Assembly: GCA_011319805.1 (NCBI GenBank)
Contig: SJRY01000266.1
Span: forward strand, 186,001 to 250,000
From: Macrocybe gigantea
Lineage: Eukaryota; Basidiomycota; Agaricomycetes; Agaricales; Callistosporiaceae
DNA: 64,000 bases
Reading direction: 5' to 3'
The first letter of the stretch is position 1, and every line of letters begins with the position of its first letter. A program made the position numbers and the translations under genes. The notes beneath the pieces are model-generated. The model was not told the origin of the DNA. It worked only from the letters and a program-made list of their open reading frames with translations, and searched no databases. Positions 59,420 through 64,000 of this stretch are shown one piece after another.

Positions 59420-60770
59420 TTAAACCATGTACGACATATCGACCCAGCTGGCGTAATCGATTCCGACCGCGCTGGAGATGGAATAGCTTGCAGCTTGGCT
59501 GGCACTGAGGACGGTGGCGAAGCTTGGGCGCGTAGCTCCGCCGACTCCGCTTCCGGTGCTGTTGTATTCGGCGAAGAGGATGTTGCTGGTGCGCGGGTCG
59601 TCCGAGTGCCAGACGGACCAGATGGCTTGGTTGAGCGGCGCGGTGATGACTGTGTTTTTGAAGATGACCCTAGGTAGTGGATGGTGGATGTTAGATTTGA
59701 TGGAACTGTTGGGGATGAAGTTGTGGGTCCGCTTACTTTGCGTAGGCTATAGATGGGTGGATGTATGATATTAATGGGTGAGGATAAAAATGTTTTACTG
59801 AAGTTTGCAAATGAGGACGAGTCTCACCTCCCCAAGGTCTCCCGAGATAGACATTTCCGCTCGTTCCGGATGCCGGGTTTGATCTTAGGACAATGGTGTT
59901 TTTGTCAAAGACGTCTATGAACAGAAAGTTGGGTTGCACTATTCGAGAGAGGCCGGAGAGACGGGAACGCACAGCTTCCTGCGTCATCAGACTCGCGACC
60001 GCTGGCTGTGACCCAGCCAGGTCCGGAGACAGCGATGGTGTTTCCGCCGAAGAAGGACAAGCCGGTACGTCCAAAAATAAAGTCAGTTGCGCCCTAGGAG
60101 GGAGGAAGCATAAGCCCCAACGTCTGTTGCACTCGGGCGACTAACGCACCTCGATATATCCTCGGAGGTACACCTGAGTTCCCGCGTTCGCGTAGAGCGT
60201 ATCCTGATATCCGTAGAACCCACACGCGTACAGGCCGACGCGGCTTCCGTACTGGCTGATGGCGATAGCCTGCGATCCGGGCCCGTACGTGTTCTTCACG
60301 TTCACGTTGTACATCTTGAAGTCGTTCTTGTGGATGCGGAGCGTCCCGCTTGCGTCGTTGGACCCGGCTTGACTCGCTGGAATTCCTGCAGAGATGGTCA
60401 CTTGGTTGCCGGTGTAGCTCGATGTGTCCGTCGTGTAGCCGTAGATCTGGGTGGATGGAGTCAGTCAAACGTTCCAGTCTTTGCGTGTCAAAAAGAAGAT
60501 AGCTCAAGCTCACGGTCAGCGGGCCCGTTCGCGTGATGTAGACTTGCTCGTTGTATGTCCCGGGTAGACGAAGATGGATCGAGAAGAGCTGTCGTTGGGT
60601 AGAGAGTTGACGGCAGAAGTGACGGTCTTGAACTCGCCGGTTGTCGTCGTTCCAGCACGCACCACGATAGCTCCTGCAGGCGGGGACGTCCGCGAGGCCG
60701 CAAGGGCAGTTTCGGAAAGAGCACCGAGGAACACGACGAAGGATGGTACGAAGGTGGATAGGTATTTCAT
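59420..60770 (-). CDS. Secreted pectin methylesterase (CE8)
   Basis: Cleaves methyl esters of pectin; plant cell-wall degradation. Start 60770 gives a signal peptide (YLSTFVPSFVVFLGALSETA). Family blocks: FKTVTSAVNSLPNDSSSRSI, TLRIHKNDFKMYNVNVKNTY, GSQAIAISQYGSRVGLYACG, FYGYQDTLYANAGTQVYLRG (QDTL catalytic Asp), YIE/GATDFIFG (second Asp), VYLGRPW (conserved Arg). The end is SSAVGIDYASWVDMSYMV. An intron GTGCGT to TTCATAG joins GREsDDAGS to YVFDKNTIVL. A 10-nt microexon (59737-59746) codes the junction AYAK between RPWG and VIFKNT. No frameshift found. The residue after RPW is Gly, not the usual Arg. Confidence 0.9.
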
Positions 60771-62854
60771 TTCGAAGATTCTGGTGATCCAGTGACTCTT
60801 CGTGGCCGAAGTCTTACCCCCTTTCTTATATGTGGCAATGGACGGAAATATCACGGTGCAGTGAGACGTCGAGTTGTTGGGTAGAATATCGCCGAAGAAC
60901 TGTTAAGTGTTCACGAGTGCGTTGATGGGTGGCCCGGAGCGGGAGTGGTAAAACCAGGCCGGGCCGCCAGGGTGCAAAAGCCCTGCGTCGACGAATGAAC
61001 GAACATCTCAAGCCCCCATTGATGACGAGTAATGAATTGCTGGACGAGACCACAAAGTCAAGAACACCGTAGCCTCGGAACATTGAGAACACATTCGTGC
61101 GGCTCCGCGGTTGGTTGTACAGAAATCGGACGGAAAGATATTCAGAAATTTAGGTTGTCCCTATCAGCAGTTATGACCTGGTCCGACGCGCAGGTTAATT
61201 TAGTACAAGACTCGGATTCCTTGCACGTCAAGTGCTTGCGTCTCTTTCCGCCATTTGGACTTCAAATTTCGCAGCCGTGTACCTGCCCACTCGTTCGATT
61301 CAAGTTAGCAGCTGAACCTGCGAAATTGCACTCGAACCCAGTGTGCCAGCATTTGAAAGGCTTCAGGCAGTGCTAGGGAGGAATTGGAGGATCCTATAGA
61401 GGGCGTTTCGCCTCCAATCAAATGGTCGAGATGTAAACAAGTAACTAGCAATGGTTTGTCTTTTTCACACGGTGACTTTTTTCCACAGAGCCTCATGGTC
61501 CGAATTTGAGTCGAAGCAAAGGCTCCCTAAGCCACTCTTCTCTTCTACCGATACCTACTCTAATTCTCAGGTAAACCGAATCTGAGCTCACGATAGGCTC
61601 ACGCATCGGCGGTATATAATGTCCGAGTTCTGCTCACGTGCTCATTCCAGGGAAGAGATGGACCTTATTTCCAAGCTACGGTTGATTGGGAGTCTCCAAT
61701 GTCAAGAATTCGCGACTCGAATTGCAAATTTATCACCACGTCTTCATGGTCGACCACGACGCCGTAAACCTTATTGTTTCATTTCTATGTGGGAGGGTTG
61801 GTCCTTTTTATGCAATCAACGAGCAACTAACTAGGATCAGACGAGGGTCTCGCCCTCCTCAGTCGTCTGGGGTCCCTGGATGACATTCCGTTTACATACA
61901 ATACCAAATGAGTCGACCTGAATGACCTGGTCATGTCTTCGTGAACTCAACACATGAACCTCACATCGAAAGAGGTCGACGAAGTCAGCCTTACGGACGG
62001 GGCGCGAGAATCACACGATTTTAAGATTCGGCTGGCGGATTTCGTTTTTCCGATGATCTTGTCTCTTGATCTTCGTCCACCACTGGCGTGTGCACATTAC
62101 GAAGACCCTTGATGAAACAGGTCGGGAGCAATCGTCCTGTTGAATTTTTGTGGGGTAACAGCACATTTCTGATTCGTGTGAGTACGAACACGGACATGTG
62201 AGTTATCTTTTTTTTTGCGGTGTTTGAGGCCAATATGAACCAAGCTTGACAGACGATCAGGCGTTAGGGCCAAGTCTACGATAGAATAATTGTTCGTTGG
62301 TCCCTAACTTCGCACCCATCTCCTTCGCGTCGTATCGTATCCAGGAATGTTCCATTCCATTGTCGTAATGTTGTCAAGGTACATTTTCCGTACCCGCGCC
62401 CACGTCGGATTCATCCAGCCGACTTCAGAGCACGCCGACTATGTCGACATCACGTCGTATGCGAGCGTGTCACCCCATTTGCACCGGTTATTTCCGTAGA
62501 TCAGATCTGGAAGCAAACCTCGCAGTTCCTGACTCCGCTTCTAACGCTTTCCGTCTCAGCTCCTTGAATGCTTGAAATAGGTCATGTCTCTTACAAAGTG
62601 TGGGAGATAGCGATGTCGAATTTAGCATCTGGGCAACGGAAGAGCAAGTCAGCGGACAGGTATACTATAAAACGGTCCAAGACTTCTTGGTTCTTCCTCT
62701 TACCCTTCGCAGAGATCTGAGTTTCGAAGGCTTGGGATAAAGACCTTTCAAATATATTTAATTGATTTCTCCCCCTCTGCGATGGCTTGACCTTTCGCCT
62801 GTCTCTGCAGGTTACAAACCTACGTGTCTTCCCAAAATCCAAACCCGCCTTGCG
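60771..62854. other. Long gene-free stretch downstream of the pectin methylesterase start
   Basis: The PME promoter is at its left end (minus-strand ATATAAG near 60829-60838). The remaining 1.9 kb has only short open frames without motifs; I see nothing else. Confidence 0.5.
60826..60837 (-). promoter_or_regulatory. TATA-like element of pectin methylesterase gene
   Basis: CATATAAGAAAG on the minus strand about 55-65 nt upstream of the ATG at 60770. Confidence 0.35.
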
Positions 62855-63420
62855 ATGTCCTCGACTATAGAATTCACCTTTGACAACACTCTAGGTGCAA
62901 CACTCATCGGATTCAGCGTGTCTAGTTTCGTCTTTGGTGTTTTCACAACACTTGTTCTTGTATACGTCCAACGGTTCCCTTTCGACAAATTAGGCTACCG
63001 CTTGCTTGTAAGTCCAACACTTTCCGCACGCTGCATATTCGTGACTCCCAGTTTTTGATGAAGGTTCTATCCGTTTGGTGAGTTTTCATTGAGTTTAAAT
63101 TTAGGAGAGATCCTAGTCTCATTTCCCGCCCTAGGTCTTTGGAATTCGTCAATCAAGTACTAGTTGGACATTCTGTCTATTTTTATTCTATAACGTGAGA
63201 ACAGTGCATACATCGTCAGGCGATCCTAGACGTCGAACTGAGCATTGCATACAAACTATGGAAAACCTCTTGTGCTTTTTAATGGTCGCGTTGTTTGGTA
63301 CGTCCTCAGAATTGGAAATAGAGGTCTTCGAATTAAATACTATTCTTGATCAGGTCTCTTATTGTTCGCTTTTTGCAGAATCCTAGTATCAACGTCTCAT
63401 CAGGCATACGTTATTCTAGG
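62855..63420 (+). CDS. 5' part of a DUF6534-like multi-TM membrane protein, possibly decayed
   Basis: The ATG at 62855 opens FTFDNTLGATLIGFSVSSFV, FGVFTTLVLVYVQRFPFDKL, GYRLL, a typical start for basidiomycete DUF6534-type proteins. A GTAAGT donor and later small exons give VLSVW/SLEFVNQVLVGHSVYF, YSIT, and then NYGKPLVLFNGRVV. Beyond about 63190 the expected exon joins fail: no AG acceptor sits before ACTATGG, and the next segment (ELEIEVF) is not separated by a usable intron. Later expected TM blocks are not recognisable up to the window end. It may be a decayed gene or a gene with sequence errors. Function of the family is unknown. Confidence 0.45.
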
Positions 63421-64000
63421 TTCAGGAGACTATCAGTGTCAGCACGCTTTTCCCCGCATCAGGGGTGTGAACTGATATCCATGCACTGCAGACCGTTGTC
63501 GCCGCTATCGTAACGATGTACGTGCGAATGCTCTGGCGAAAAGCTTGAACTGTCAGAAGAACTCTTTCTTCAGGGTATTTGCCCTCCGCGTCTGGAGATG
63601 TGAGTCTTCTTGTAGCCAATTGATGTTCAGATTGTTAACGGATGTTAATGCAGTCAGCAACAATAACCTCTTCATAACGAGTATTGTAGTACGTTACAGG
63701 CGGAGTTCTTCTCAGGTTCTGATGATCATTAGGTCGCACTGATTTTCGCACGATTTGGTACGGAGTTGTGTCATCAAACATCTGAGATGTTCATCTGTGA
63801 CAAATCGTTCCGGGGTAGCGTTTGGCTTAGGCAAGTTGTCTTTCAAGACCATTAAAGAAACGTTGATCGGTGACGAATATTCCGGTATCATTTGTATAGC
63901 TTACACTTGTTTCGCGTGAGTACTAACCACTGCGCACCTGCAATATACTTGTGGATATTAATTCCTGCTCATTCTGCGTTTGATAGCTTCAAATTGGAAA
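63421..64000. other. Window end, unresolved
   Basis: No recognisable coding block. May contain further fragments of the DUF6534-like gene. Confidence 0.35.

Noticed and set aside
1..64000. Programmed ribosomal frameshifting as the cause of the many frame breaks
   Set aside because: The breaks occur in many unrelated genes without shared slippery sites, and all are single-base losses; assembly error is simpler.
1..64000. CRISPR array, bacterial operon or prophage
   Set aside because: No spaced direct repeats; genes are intron-rich and eukaryotic throughout.

Overview
The window looks like nuclear DNA of a filamentous basidiomycete, most likely an agaricomycete. Genes are densely packed and carry many short spliceosomal introns, mostly 45-65 nt, with GTRNGY donors and CTRAY-like branch sites. 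The gene families are fungal: a HOS3-type histone deacetylase, a SEC14-RhoGAP, a TPR-CHAT protein, a DUF2235 hydrolase and a DUF6534-like membrane protein. Gene calls were made by joining exons by eye from splice signals and family knowledge, so internal exon borders are approximate unless given.

Left part (1-26 kb): a K+/H+ antiporter (-, runs off the left edge), a TPR-CHAT protein (-), a HAD phosphatase with a Ser-rich insert (+), an MFS sugar transporter with microexons (+), an intron-containing tRNA-Ala(UGC) (-), a mitochondrial SAM carrier (+), a HOS3-like deacetylase (-), an unrecognised disordered protein (-), a SEC14-RhoGAP (-) and an acyl/4-coumarate-CoA ligase-like enzyme (+).

Middle (26.5-51.7 kb): two inverted arms of about 4.5 kb flank about 16 kb. 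Each arm holds a scavenger decapping enzyme gene and a secreted berberine-bridge-like FAD oxidase gene. The left oxidase is decayed (nonsense codon, lost exon, lost cysteines); the right one looks intact. Between the arms lie an EB1-type CH-domain gene running in frame into an APH-family kinase domain, a GPI-like aspartic protease, the tRNA-splicing endonuclease subunit SEN54, a DUF202 membrane protein, a secreted Cys/Gly-rich protein and a possible SHOC1/ZIP2-like meiotic protein.

Right part (52-64 kb): a DUF2235 hydrolase (-), Nop12 (-), a second tRNA-Ala(UGC) whose differences from the first lie only in its intron, FEN1 (+), a pectin methylesterase (-), and the start of a DUF6534-like gene.

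A window-wide caveat: otherwise well-conserved genes are repeatedly interrupted by single-base losses, mostly in short homopolymers. The pattern points to uncorrected base errors in the assembly rather than to many pseudogenes. Genuine decay can be told apart only where substitutions or larger deletions are involved, as in the left oxidase copy.
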